A stretch of 64,000 nt of DNA, taken from positions 7,812,001-7,876,000 of the forward strand of contig NZ_JADOUF010000001.1 of the NCBI RefSeq assembly GCF_015751905.1, written 5' to 3'. Positions 17,555 to 24,878 of this stretch are shown in pieces. This DNA is from Longispora fulva. Lineage in GTDB: Bacteria; Actinomycetota; Actinomycetes; Mycobacteriales; Micromonosporaceae. The notes under the pieces were generated by a model. The model saw only the letters and a program-made list of their open reading frames with translations, was not told where the DNA came from and made no database searches. Each line of letters begins with the position of its first letter. Position 1 is the first letter of the stretch. Position numbers and translations under genes: made by a program.

Positions 17555-17634
17555 CCGTCCCATCAACCCCACCGCCGCGCGCCTGGCGCCTGGCGGCCTC
17601 TCGCCATGCCCACAACTGAATAGGGAGTACCGCT

Positions 17635-18393
17635 GTGGCCACGATCGCCACCACCACCATGCAGAAGTTCGCCCGTGACTGGGAGAACGCCATCGTGTCG
17701 GCCGAGTTTTCCGGCATCGTCGGCGACCGCGCCCACGCCCGTAGCGGCGGCTATCACATCAGCCGGGAGGATCAGCCCGGCTCGAACTACAGCGTTCAGC
17801 TTGCCGAGGACAAGCTCGGCGATTCCCGCTGGGCGAGCGCCGTAGACATGTCCATGAACGCCGCCGACATGGCGCTCGTGACGGGCCGGCTGCTCGCCAG
17901 CGCGAAGGACCCGGCCGACCCCCGGCTCGACTTCACGCGGGAGTTCTACGGCACGACCAACGGCCGCGACGTGACCGGGTGGGACACCTACTACAACCGG
18001 CCGTCGAGTTCGGACTCGTCGCACCTGTGGCACGTTCACGTGTCGTTCCTGCGCAAGCACGCCGACAACCCCGCCGCCATGTCCGCCGTGCTGTCGGTCA
18101 TCACCGGCCAGCCCGCCCCGGGCGGGGGCACCCCGACCCCCCAGCCGGGCTACCCGGCGTGGCCGGGCCGGGAGTTCGCCTACACCCCGGGTCGGCCGCA
18201 GATGAACGGCGGCGACGTGCGTACCTGGCAGCAGCGCATGAGCGCCCGGGGCTGGAGCATCGGGGTCGACGGCTGGTACGGGCCGCAGTCCGCCAGCGTC
18301 GCCCGCCAGTTCCAGGCCGAGAAGGGGCTCACGGTCGACGGCATCGTCGGCCCGCAGACCTGGGCGGCGGCGTGGACCGCCCCGATCACGTGA
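17635..18393 (+). CDS. Endolysin: M15-like peptidase with peptidoglycan-binding domain
   Basis: A 252-residue protein from GTG 17635 preceded by AGGGAG. Residues 1-145 have the metal-site layout of M15/LAS peptidases: His41, Asp71 in WASAVDMS, and the HLWHVHVS motif with His133 and His135. A Pro/Gly linker follows and residues 185-248 form a PG_binding_1 domain (VRTWQQRMSARGW, VDGWYGPQSASVARQFQ). It would cut peptide cross-links in the host wall at lysis. It has no signal peptide, so release depends on a holin; two small membrane proteins follow. The next gene overlaps its stop (GTGA). Confidence 0.82.
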   Translation: MATIATTTMQKFARDWENAIVSAEFSGIVGDRAHARSGGYHISREDQPGSNYSVQLAEDKLGDSRWASAVDMSMNAADMALVTGRLLASAKDPADPRLDFTREFYGTTNGRDVTGWDTYYNRPSSSDSSHLWHVHVSFLRKHADNPAAMSAVLSVITGQPAPGGGTPTPQPGYPAWPGREFAYTPGRPQMNGGDVRTWQQRMSARGWSIGVDGWYGPQSASVARQFQAEKGLTVDGIVGPQTWAAAWTAPIT

Positions 18394-19343
18394 CCGAACC
18401 CGGCACGCGTCGGTGGCGCCGGGCGCGCGGGCCGCTGGCCGCGACGCTCGCCGGGCTGCTCGGGGTGGTGGTGCTCGGCGCGGCGACGTTCGCCGCCCGG
18501 GTGCCGCCGCCCCCGCCGGCCGCCTCCCTGATCCTGTACCCGCCGACGGCGGCCCCCTCGACCATGCCGCAGCCCTGCACGATCGAGGGCGGTTGGCCGT
18601 GCGAGTGGGCGCCGCGGTTTCACGCCGCCGCCGAGCTGGTCGCCCGCAGCCCCGGAACCCTGGGCCTGGTGCTCGTCGACCGGCACACCGGGGCCCGGTT
18701 CACCGCCGGGGCGACCGGCGAGCGGATCTGGACCGGCTCGACCATCAAGCTCGCCCTGACCGTCTACGCGCTCGACGCCGCCCGCACCGGGCGCCAGCCC
18801 CTCACCCCGGACGCGCGCGGCGACCTGGCCGCCATGCTCCACACGAGCGACGACGCCGCAGCCTCGCGCACCTGGCAGCGCTACGGCGCGACCGCGATGC
18901 TCGCCACGTTCCGCGACACGTACGGCATGGCCGGGCTCACGATGTCCGGCAGTCACGGCGACTGGGGCGCGCTCACCGCCACCCCGGGCGACCTCGCCGC
19001 GCTCATGTCCTACGCCCTCGACCACACCCACCCCGACGACCGCGCCTGGATCGCCGCCGCCATGCGCGACGTCGGGGACGTCCAGCACTGGGGCATGTGG
19101 TCAGCCGGGCCGGGCTCGGGCGTCAAAAACGGATGGCTGGAGAACCCCTACGGCGGCGCGTCGCACTGGTGCGTGTCCACCGTCGGGTTCACCGGGGACG
19201 GCGAGCGGTACGTCGTCGCGGCCATGTTCCAGATGCCCGAGGGCCGCGACTCCCTCGACCTGGGCGCGCGCACCCTTAGCGACCTCGCCGCCGTGTTGTT
19301 CGCCCGCCCGACGCCCGCCCCGGTCGCCCCTCGACCCACCTAG
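18390..19343 (+). CDS. Membrane-anchored beta-lactamase-fold serine hydrolase in the lysis block
   Basis: A 317-residue protein from GTG overlapping the endolysin stop. After a basic N-terminus there is one transmembrane segment (residues 16-37) and a Pro-rich linker. Residues 75-310 form a class A beta-lactamase-like domain: Ser117-x-x-Lys120 in GSTIKLAL, SDD at 153-155 where SDN is usual, and KNG at 245-247 in place of KTG. It is exported by topology. Possible roles: cutting or trimming wall peptides during lysis, altering the wall of the lysogen, or true beta-lactam hydrolysis. I infer a wall role from its coupling to the endolysin. Confidence 0.72.
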   Translation: MTEPGTRRWRRARGPLAATLAGLLGVVVLGAATFAARVPPPPPAASLILYPPTAAPSTMPQPCTIEGGWPCEWAPRFHAAAELVARSPGTLGLVLVDRHTGARFTAGATGERIWTGSTIKLALTVYALDAARTGRQPLTPDARGDLAAMLHTSDDAAASRTWQRYGATAMLATFRDTYGMAGLTMSGSHGDWGALTATPGDLAALMSYALDHTHPDDRAWIAAAMRDVGDVQHWGMWSAGPGSGVKNGWLENPYGGASHWCVSTVGFTGDGERYVVAAMFQMPEGRDSLDLGARTLSDLAAVLFARPTPAPVAPRPT

Positions 19344-19357
19344 GAGGATTCCCGCCC

Positions 19358-19654
19358 GTGCGTGCCGCCGACCTCGTGCTCGCCCTACTCGGCACGGGTG
19401 TCGTGTCCAGCATCGTCGGCGCGCTACTCGGCCGCCGCGCCCGTGACGCCGAGGTCGCCAAGCTTTATGCGGAGCGCGATGTGCTGCGCGCTCAAGCGGC
19501 GCACGCCATCACCGAGGCCGCCGCCGCTGTCGCCGACGAGCTACGAACCGAGCTGGCCCGCCTGTCCGACGAGCTGGCCGACGCCCGTACCGAGATCGCG
19601 CGACTCCGCGCGGTTATCGACACCCTCACCAGCAAGGAGCACCCGAGACCGTGA
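19358..19654 (+). CDS. Small membrane protein with coiled coil (holin or spanin-like)
   Basis: A 98-residue protein from GTG 19358 with TAGGAGG upstream. Residues 5-24 are one transmembrane segment, followed by RRAR and a long coiled coil to the end (YAERDVLRAQ, DELADARTEIARLR). One-helix proteins with a cytoplasmic or external coiled coil occur in lysis cassettes as holins, pinholins or regulators. It overlaps the next gene by 4 bases. Which lysis function it has cannot be told. Confidence 0.65.
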   Translation: MRAADLVLALLGTGVVSSIVGALLGRRARDAEVAKLYAERDVLRAQAAHAITEAAAAVADELRTELARLSDELADARTEIARLRAVIDTLTSKEHPRP

Positions 19655-19893
19655 ATCCGGCCCTGACCCCGACCGCGCTCGGCGCGGCAATCTCCGTGGC
19701 CATCAAGGCCGTACTACTCGCCCTGGTGGCGCTGCGGGTGCTGCCCCTCGACGACGCGCAGGTCGCCGCGCTCGTCCTGGCCGTCGCCGCGCTCGCCGAT
19801 CTCGGCGTGTACCTCGGCGTGGTCCGGCCGCGCGTCACCCCGATCGCCAACCCCAAGGATGCCGACGGCACGCCGCTCGTCCGCGCCGAGTAG
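19651..19893 (+). CDS. Holin-like small membrane protein
   Basis: An 80-residue protein from GTG overlapping the previous stop. It has two hydrophobic segments (about residues 9-31 and 36-57, separated by LPLDDAQ) and a short charged tail. This is the size and topology of the two-helix holin-like proteins that end actinophage lysis cassettes. Together with the preceding coiled-coil membrane protein it probably opens the membrane for the endolysin. Confidence 0.68.
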   Translation: MNPALTPTALGAAISVAIKAVLLALVALRVLPLDDAQVAALVLAVAALADLGVYLGVVRPRVTPIANPKDADGTPLVRAE

Positions 19894-19905
19894 CCCACAC
19901 CGCAA

Positions 19906-19950
19906 CGCCCTCGCCTTCCGCCACGTGCGGGGGGCGGGGGCGCTTTTTTT
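19906..19950. terminator. Intrinsic terminator ending the late operon
   Basis: A GC-rich stem (arms at 19906-19915 and 19934-19943 with one G-U pair, plus an inner CCGC/GCGG stem) is followed by seven T at 19944-19950. It closes the lysis genes; on the other strand it lies just past the end of the small HTH gene. Confidence 0.85.
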
Positions 19951-19960
19951 GTGTTCCGGG

Positions 19961-20164
19961 CTAGTCCGCCTCAATCCCGTTCGCGCGGAGAATCCGGCGC
20001 ACCTGCTCGCGGGCGTAGCCGGAATCCGCTGCGATCTCGCCCACCTTGGCCCCGTCGAGTTTCGCCTCGACGATCGCCTTATGTAGCGCGGGTTTCGCGG
20101 CCCGCATCACCTCGGCCGCCTCGCGCACGGCGCGCCGCTTCGGGGTGTCTGTCTGCTCAGTCAT
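19961..20164 (-). CDS. Small HTH DNA-binding protein
   Basis: A 67-residue basic protein. The C-terminal half reads AKVGEIAADSGYAREQVRRI, a helix-turn-helix of the sigma-region-4/resolvase kind; the N-terminal half is a helix rich in Ala, Arg and Lys. The start is ATG 20164. It is divergent from the gene at 20291, and the shared 126-base spacer has three copies of one palindrome, so autoregulation and control of the neighbour are likely. Family not recognised beyond the HTH. Confidence 0.68.
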   Translation of the reverse strand: MTEQTDTPKRRAVREAAEVMRAAKPALHKAIVEAKLDGAKVGEIAADSGYAREQVRRILRANGIEAD

Positions 20165-20190
20165 CCACTCATCGTGTCACACATCGAGAG

Positions 20191-20264
20191 GCCACACCAT
20201 GTGGCCACACGGCTTGACGTTGCGCCACACAATGTGGCCTACTGGTGTTGCCACACAATGTGGC
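20191..20264. promoter_or_regulatory. Three copies of the palindromic operator GCCACAnnnTGTGGC
   Basis: Perfect 6-3-6 inverted repeats lie at 20191-20205 (spacer CCA), 20224-20238 and 20250-20264 (both spacer CAA). Start-to-start distances are 33 and 26 bases, about three and two and a half helical turns. A possible -35 box TTGACG at 20214-20219 lies between the first two. The array sits between the divergent HTH gene and the gene at 20291. Confidence 0.75.
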
Positions 20265-20290
20265 ATCAAGTCAGAGGATGGGGAGCGGCA

Positions 20291-21010
20291 ATGGAGATCG
20301 AAAACGCCACCGTCAAGGGCCACGACATGACGGCCGGCATGGTGTGCACCTACTTCGGGCGCGGCGAGCAGCCCACCGAGACCGGTGTCGTGGTCCGGGT
20401 CGTCAAGCCCGGCACGCGGTACCTGGTGATCGACGGCAATGACACCGTGCTCGACGAGTTCGGCGCGGCGGTCAAGTTCTGGGCCTACGGCGACGACTTC
20501 ATGCCGCGCGCCGCGTACCGCCGCGTGCAGGACGGCAAGCGTGTCGAGTTCGTCTCGCTCGCCGCCGAGCTGCCTACCTCCGCCGACGAGTCGGTCGAGT
20601 TCAGCCACTGCGCGCACTGCTCGGCGCTCATCTCCCGCCGCGCCGACCGCCCCGGCCGCCGCTGGGGACACGCCGCCTCTGACGGTTGGTGGCTCCCGTG
20701 CGGCGACGGCTCCAGCCGCAAAGCCACCCCCGACGACACCCGGCCCGCGCCCCTCCTCAACAACTCGCCGCACACCCAGACCGCCAGCGACGCTGACGAG
20801 CAGCCGCTCACCGTGACGGCCGCCAACCTCGCCGCCGGGGACTGGGCGAACCTCGGGCACGACGACGCGCCGCTCTGGGTGTTCATCACCGACCCGCCGA
20901 CGCTCGACCTTCACGACGTGCAGGTCATCGGCCTGGCGCGCGGACACCGGCCGATGTCGACGATCCTTGCCCCATCCTGCCCGGTCGAGATCCGCCGCCC
21001 AATCCGCTGA
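20291..21010 (+). CDS. Unknown protein under the triple operator
   Basis: A 239-residue protein from ATG 20291 behind GGGGAG. Residues 1-85 look like a small beta domain (KGHDMTAGMVCTYFGRGEQP, GTRYLVIDGNDTVLDEFG). A CAHCSALI pair at about residue 115 and CG at 137 may bind zinc. The rest is a polar linker and a last beta segment with an LDLHDVQVIGLARGHRP strand. It does not match a family I know. Position under the operator array suggests it is repressed in the lysogen or controls a switch. Confidence 0.6.
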   Translation: MEIENATVKGHDMTAGMVCTYFGRGEQPTETGVVVRVVKPGTRYLVIDGNDTVLDEFGAAVKFWAYGDDFMPRAAYRRVQDGKRVEFVSLAAELPTSADESVEFSHCAHCSALISRRADRPGRRWGHAASDGWWLPCGDGSSRKATPDDTRPAPLLNNSPHTQTASDADEQPLTVTAANLAAGDWANLGHDDAPLWVFITDPPTLDLHDVQVIGLARGHRPMSTILAPSCPVEIRRPIR

Positions 21011-21087
21011 CCCGCCGCCGGGGCGCGCGACCCGCCGCCCCGGCGCCTTCCCCTGTCTGGCTGATCGATCCAACTGGAGCCCCCGCG

Positions 21088-21666
21088 ATGACTGCCCCGA
21101 CCGCCGCCGCCTCGACTCGCTCGCTTTCTGTACTGCGCTGGGTCTCTCTGATCGCCGCCGCCGCGCTGGGCCTGTGGGGCGAATACACCCTCGCCGTCGC
21201 GGTCGGCTGGCACCCCGTCGCCGCCGTCGCCTACCCGGTCGCCCTCGACGCGTACCTATGGGCCGCGCTCGCCGCCGGCCGCCGCAGTGACCTCGGGTGG
21301 GCGCTCGGGCTGGCCATCGTGTCGCAGCAAGCCGCACACGTCGCCCCGATGCTTCCCCACGGCGCACAGATCGCCGTAGCCGCCCTGGTCGCCGCCGTCC
21401 CCCCGATCATCGTTTGGCGCGTGCATGTGATGTTCACTCCCGAGCCGCAGTCCGAACCCGAGCCCGAGCCCGTAGCGCCCCCGGCCGAACGCCTCGCCGC
21501 CCTGGCCGCAGAACTGCCGCCCAAAGGCCAGCGCCCCGCTGCCGCCACGGCCGCCGTTGCCGCCCGCATACGAACCGAGTTGCCGGGTCTCGACGAACTC
21601 ACCATCGCCGACGCCCTTGGGGTCAGCACCCGTTACCTCCGCAGCATCGCGCCGCGCGCCGCCTGA
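21088..21666 (+). CDS. DUF2637-like membrane protein with C-terminal HTH
   Basis: A 192-residue protein from ATG 21088 with TGGAG upstream. Four hydrophobic segments occupy residues 15-110 (LSLIAAAALGLWGEYTLAV, VAAVAYPVALDAYLWAALA and two more), the pattern of DUF2637/SpdB-like proteins of actinobacterial mobile elements. After an acidic Glu/Pro spacer, residues 145-190 resemble the replication/transfer HTH tail (LDELTIADALGVSTRYLR). Related proteins occur in conjugative elements and phages and are linked to transfer or regulation; the precise role is unknown. Confidence 0.65.
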   Translation: MTAPTAAASTRSLSVLRWVSLIAAAALGLWGEYTLAVAVGWHPVAAVAYPVALDAYLWAALAAGRRSDLGWALGLAIVSQQAAHVAPMLPHGAQIAVAALVAAVPPIIVWRVHVMFTPEPQSEPEPEPVAPPAERLAALAAELPPKGQRPAAATAAVAARIRTELPGLDELTIADALGVSTRYLRSIAPRAA

Positions 21667-21682
21667 CGCCAGACACGCGAAA

Positions 21683-21708
21683 GGGCGGCCCTCATGGTGG
21701 GGCCGCCC
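21683..21708. terminator. Hairpin between convergent genes
   Basis: A perfect 9-bp stem, GGGCGGCCC at 21683-21691 and GGGCCGCCC at 21700-21708, with an 8-base loop. No U-tract follows. It lies between the stops of two convergent genes, so it probably ends both. Confidence 0.6.
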
Positions 21709-21724
21709 CGCGTTGTGGGTAGGT

Positions 21725-21925
21725 CTACATGCCGCGTTGGTCCTTGAGGCTCTCGGTAAACGCCGCCCACTCTGCGGAGCTGAACACCAGCGCCGGACCA
21801 GTTGGGAGCGTCGAGTCGCGGACGCCGACGACTCCGGGGATGTTGTCGGCCACCTCAACACAGTTGTTGTCTTGACCAGTGCTCCGGGTCGACTTGCGCC
21901 ACCCCGAGAACTCGCTCGTGTTCAT
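21725..21925 (-). CDS. DUF397 protein
   Basis: A 66-residue protein with the DUF397 layout: W(R/K)KSTRS, then NNCVEVA, VVGVRDST and FSSAEWAAF. In actinomycetes it almost always follows an Scr1/WhiJ-like HTH gene and is thought to act as its small partner, antagonising or tuning DNA binding, as in the BldB/WhiJ-type systems. Its ATG overlaps the stop of that HTH gene (21922-21925), so the two are coupled. Confidence 0.9.
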   Translation of the reverse strand: MNTSEFSGWRKSTRSTGQDNNCVEVADNIPGVVGVRDSTLPTGPALVFSSAEWAAFTESLKDQRGM

Positions 21926-22818
21926 GTTCCGTGTGCCCTCTTCTCGTCTCGGGTCAGAACCTCGTCAGCCGCGTCGCGCAGTACCGCGATGCTGTCTGAT
22001 TCGGACAGAGCCGCGTCTCGCATCCGCCGGTAGATCTCGGCGTACGGCGCGACCTGGTCCCGCTCGGTGTAGATCAGATCGGCCGTTTCGGTGTCGACCG
22101 CTGCGACATCCGGGTCACCGTCGGGGTATGTGTAGAGCGAGAACGACGAGCTAGGCAACCAGTTATCGGCGATCTGCACTCGCACGGGAAGCACAAGCAC
22201 CCGGATACGCGGGTCGTGCTCGGCAGTGTCCGCCACATGGCGTAGCTGGGCGCTCATGACATCCGGCGAGGCCGCCAGCCGACGGACCGCAACCTCTTCG
22301 AGAACGACCTCGTATCTCGGTCCGTCCGGCCGATCTAGCATCCGCTGGCGGAACGCCCGCGCCTCGATCGCCTTCTCACTGCTGTAACGGGGTGGGTGGT
22401 TGCCTTGAATTCGAGCCCAGTTCGTTCGGGCTCTGGTGTAGTCCGGAGTCTGTAGCAACCCAGGCACGACAACGCCCTGGTACTCGCAGATGGTCAGGGC
22501 ACCTGACTCCAGGTTTGCGTACGTCTGTTGCCGCTCGCCCATGTGCGGACTGAAAGCTTCCCACCAGCCGCGCTCAGCGGCATCCGAAGCCATCTTGATC
22601 AATGCATGCCATCGGTCGCCGGTCACGCCCAAGGCGTCAAGCACCTCGCGCACGTCAGCGACGTTCGGCCGTTCCTTCGCGGTCTCCAGTCGGGACACCG
22701 TCATCCGTGACTTTGAGAGCTTCGAGCCCAGCTCGGTGGAGGACAGGCCGGCTGCTGTCCGCAGTTCCTTGAGTTCGGAGGCGAGGCGGCGACCGCGCAC
22801 AAGCGGACTCGTTGTCAT
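21922..22818 (-). CDS. Scr1-type helix-turn-helix regulator (DUF5753)
   Basis: A 298-residue protein. I choose ATG 22818, which has AGGAG 7 bases before it; the open frame runs on but upstream codons look non-coding. Residues 8-70 are an XRE HTH (LRTAAGLSSTELGSKLSKSRMTVSRLE cut here into its two helices). The remainder is the DUF5753 domain with ANLESGALTICEYQ, VVVPGLLQTPDYTRA and NWLPSSSFSLYTYPDGD. Members of this group control development, antibiotic genes or element-borne genes with a DUF397 partner. Here it faces the operon at 23187 across a repeat-rich spacer. Confidence 0.9.
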   Translation of the reverse strand: MTTSPLVRGRRLASELKELRTAAGLSSTELGSKLSKSRMTVSRLETAKERPNVADVREVLDALGVTGDRWHALIKMASDAAERGWWEAFSPHMGERQQTYANLESGALTICEYQGVVVPGLLQTPDYTRARTNWARIQGNHPPRYSSEKAIEARAFRQRMLDRPDGPRYEVVLEEVAVRRLAASPDVMSAQLRHVADTAEHDPRIRVLVLPVRVQIADNWLPSSSFSLYTYPDGDPDVAAVDTETADLIYTERDQVAPYAEIYRRMRDAALSESDSIAVLRDAADEVLTRDEKRAHGT

Positions 22819-22895
22819 GGGCTGACTCCTGTTGGTGATCGTGGTCTGTTCAGAGGTGCCGCCTTGATCAGAGGGTACCCGCTGCACAGAACTGC

Positions 22896-22910
22896 GATTC
22901 GATCCGAATC
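22896..22910. promoter_or_regulatory. Palindrome GATTCGatcCGAATC upstream of the Scr1-type gene
   Basis: A perfect 6-3-6 inverted repeat 78 bases before the regulator's start codon. The same 6-3-6 architecture is seen in the operators at 20191-20264, with a different sequence. It is a candidate autoregulatory site. A CTGTTCAG at 22846-22853 nearer the gene is the complement of the repeat described next. Confidence 0.5.
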
Positions 22911-23000
22911 CCGTTCGGCTGGGCCAAGGCATCGAAGGCGGACGTGTAGTGCGGAACGTGTCGCTGTGAGTCTTGCATCACATCCGTTCTGCTGGAACAC

Positions 23001-23049
23001 TCGGATCTGTCCGAAACCTTGAACAGAACAGAGATCTTGAACTGAACAG
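23001..23049. promoter_or_regulatory. Palindrome and two TTGAACnGAACAG direct repeats
   Basis: TCGGAtctgTCCGA lies at 23001-23014. Two 13-base copies of TTGAACnGAACAG follow at 23019-23031 and 23037-23049, 18 bases apart. A related sequence forms the arms of the inverted repeat at 27256-27298. These are likely binding sites for a regulator encoded nearby. Confidence 0.5.
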
Positions 23050-23119
23050 CTTACGGCGAGCGAGTGATCTAGCCCAGATGGGATGAATCGGAAGCCGCTG
23101 AGCGGCGCTGAAAGGCAGA

Positions 23120-23155
23120 GGGCGGGCCTGGTTTCTGAGGCCACGCGGCCCGCCC
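23120..23155 (+). terminator. Hairpin upstream of the 23187 operon
   Basis: A 9-bp perfect stem (GGGCGGGCC at 23120-23128, GGCCCGCCC at 23147-23155) with an 18-base loop, 31 bases before the GTG at 23187. It may be an attenuator of the downstream operon or a terminator; no U-tract follows. Confidence 0.35.
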
Positions 23156-23186
23156 TAGCCATCGAACGAGGGGAAGGCGTATTGCA

Positions 23187-23837
23187 GTGGACCTGCTACC
23201 AACCGACTCACGGACTGTCTACCACGAACCGATACCTGGGGCTACCGCTCTAGGGGCCAGCGAGGCGCGCGACCTGCTGGCCGAGCACGTGCTCGACCCT
23301 CGCTCGGGGATGTGTCGCGTGTGCCTAGTGCCGGGCCCATGCGAGTCGGCAGGCTTGGCCATCACCTCTCTCGCACGTCTTGGCGTTCCGCCGCCGGGCG
23401 TTGTCGCCCTGACGCCGGTTGACGGGCCGACGGTGGCGCTGCCGACGGTGCCGCCGCCCCGGCACCTGGTCGCGCCCGAGCGTCCCGAGGGGTTGCCCAG
23501 GCACCACGCCGCCCCTCCGCCGTCCCCGGCGCCGCCGGGTGTCGACCCGCTCGACTGGGCGCTCGCGTCTCGTCTCCTGTGGGACCACCGCGCCGACGAG
23601 TCGGGGGTGTGCCGTGCGTGCGGCACGTCGTACTGGTGCCGCGCTCGCCGGCTGGTCGATCGGGTCATCAACCCGCGCCGTCTGTCGCCGCAGCCCCGCC
23701 CCGAGCCGGCCGACCGGTTGCGACTGTCGGCACCGGGGTCGAGGTCGCGCCGCGTGCCGGGGGAAGCGGGCCGCGCCTACTTCGACCCGCCGCCGTACTG
23801 GGGTGCGCCCGGTTGGTTTGGGCAGGCTGCGGCATGA
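23187..23837 (+). CDS. Unknown protein with two Cys repeats
   Basis: A 216-residue protein from GTG 23187. Two units share one pattern: a helix with LLAEHVLDPRSG then CRVC and a Cys six residues on (about residues 30-53), and LLWDHRADESG then CRAC and a later Cys (about 129-151). Between them lies a Pro-rich linker, and the C-terminus is Pro/Arg-rich. Each unit could hold a metal with its His and Cys residues. Single-unit proteins of this kind are common, uncharacterised Micromonosporaceae ORFs. It leads a three-gene operon with ATGA overlaps. Confidence 0.6.
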   Translation: MDLLPTDSRTVYHEPIPGATALGASEARDLLAEHVLDPRSGMCRVCLVPGPCESAGLAITSLARLGVPPPGVVALTPVDGPTVALPTVPPPRHLVAPERPEGLPRHHAAPPPSPAPPGVDPLDWALASRLLWDHRADESGVCRACGTSYWCRARRLVDRVINPRRLSPQPRPEPADRLRLSAPGSRSRRVPGEAGRAYFDPPPYWGAPGWFGQAAA

Positions 23838-24199
23838 CGGTCAACGGGCGCACGCTGCCGCTGGCCGTGCCGCAGGGGACAGCGTTGGGGACGCTCACCA
23901 CCTGGTACGACGACAGCGCGAGAAAGAGCATGATCCCGGGCGGGTACCGGGTCGAGTGCGACGGGCACCACTGGCTGTGGCTGATGCCGGGCACGGGCTA
24001 CAAGATCAGCTACGACGGGCAAGCGTGGATGGTCGAGGGCGGCGAGTGGGGGCTCGTGCGCCTCACCTGTGACGGCGGACCCGTTACCGTGCTTCCCACC
24101 TCGTACCGCGAGCAGCCCCTCGATCCTCGCGAAACCTACGTCGTGGTGCCCGACTTCGAGATGTGGGCGACCTGGGAACTGTTCAGGTGGCGCGGATGA
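23834..24199 (+). CDS. Unknown 121-residue protein
   Basis: The start ATG overlaps the stop of the previous gene. The protein is rich in Trp, Tyr and Gly, with beta-strand character (YRVECDGHHWLWLMPGTGYK, WMVEGGEWGLVRLTCDG). No transmembrane segment, signal or known motif is seen. It is coupled by overlap on both sides, so it should act with its neighbours. Function unknown. Confidence 0.55.
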   Translation: MTVNGRTLPLAVPQGTALGTLTTWYDDSARKSMIPGGYRVECDGHHWLWLMPGTGYKISYDGQAWMVEGGEWGLVRLTCDGGPVTVLPTSYREQPLDPRETYVVVPDFEMWATWELFRWRG

Positions 24200-24549
24200 C
24201 CAGCGCCCGCGACCAGCCACCCCCGCCCGATCCGATCCGGCCGCCGCGCCCGTTCGCGCTGCGCCGCTGGTCTGACCCCACCGGAGTCAGCGGCACGGGC
24301 GTCGTCGCGCACGGTGTGGTGTGGTTCGACGGCCGGGTCGAGCTGCGCTGGATCGGCACCACAACCGGGGTCACGAGTAGCTGCTCGTACGACTCGATTG
24401 ACGACGTGCTGCGCGTGCACGGGCACGGCGGACGCACCGAGGTCGCATGGCTGCCCGAGCCGTCGCCGAAACGCTGGTGTGGCAACCCGTGCCCCACCCA
24501 CCCGAGCGACGACGCCAGCGTGAGCGCTGCACGTTTGACTCTGACCTGA
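24196..24549 (+). CDS. Unknown 117-residue protein
   Basis: Start ATG overlaps the preceding stop by 4 bases. Pro-rich N-terminus, then a compact beta region (GVVAHGVVWFDGRVELRWIG, then a Ser/Asp-rich turn and a VLRVHGHGG strand) and a C-terminal CGNPCPTHP. Last gene of the three-gene operon, followed by a strong hairpin. No family recognised. Confidence 0.55.
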   Translation: MTSARDQPPPPDPIRPPRPFALRRWSDPTGVSGTGVVAHGVVWFDGRVELRWIGTTTGVTSSCSYDSIDDVLRVHGHGGRTEVAWLPEPSPKRWCGNPCPTHPSDDASVSAARLTLT

Positions 24550-24643
24550 TCCACTCAACTCGCGGCGGCTCCTGGGATCGGGCCGCCGCCGCGCCCCGAC
24601 CGCTGGCGGTGCCACTCACACGCCGCCGGCCGTGCGGGGCAAC

Positions 24644-24684
24644 GCCGGGGCCCGCTCGTTTCCCAACAAGCGGCGGGCCCCGGC
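24644..24684 (+). terminator. Hairpin after the 23187-24549 operon
   Basis: Perfect 12-bp arms, GCCGGGGCCCGC at 24644-24655 and its complement at 24673-24684, with a 17-base loop. No U-tract follows. It is the only clear structure in the 329 bases without a recognised gene (24550-24878). Confidence 0.6.
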
Positions 24685-24715
24685 ACCTCGACCCGACACA
24701 ACCGGGAGGCACGAC

Positions 24716-24805
24716 GTGACGCTCGATGTGACACCACGCGGGAGGGGCCCGCCGACCTGCGCGCGGTTGAACCGGCACCAGCAGATCCATAGCGAGCGCA
24801 CCTAG
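24716..24805 (+). CDS. Possible 29-residue peptide
   Basis: A short frame from GTG with GGGAGG 5 bases upstream, giving a basic peptide with TPRGRGPPTC and ending HSERT. It lies between the upstream terminator and the RiPP precursor gene. Ribosome site and spacing are good, but length and composition alone do not show that it is coding. Confidence 0.25.
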   Translation: MTLDVTPRGRGPPTCARLNRHQQIHSERT

Positions 24806-24878
24806 TCGAAAGTCGTCGATTTACGACACAGTGAATACGCGCCGCACCTGTGGCGCACCTCGTGAAGGAGGCCCGTTC

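Larger units (their letters stand above)
1..24549 (+). mobile_element. Siphovirus-type prophage, left end outside window
   Basis: Packaging, head, tail and lysis genes run in the canonical long-tailed phage order on the plus strand from position 1 to a strong terminator at 19906-19950. They are tightly packed with 4-base start/stop overlaps, so the structural part looks intact. The block 19961-24549 has small regulators and genes of unknown function and is included because it lies between the phage core and the next recognisable unit; this part is less certain. No integrase, excisionase, replication gene or att repeat is visible, so integration must be encoded to the left. The right border could equally be near 24.6 kb or near 27.2 kb, just before yraN. 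Confidence 0.85.
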
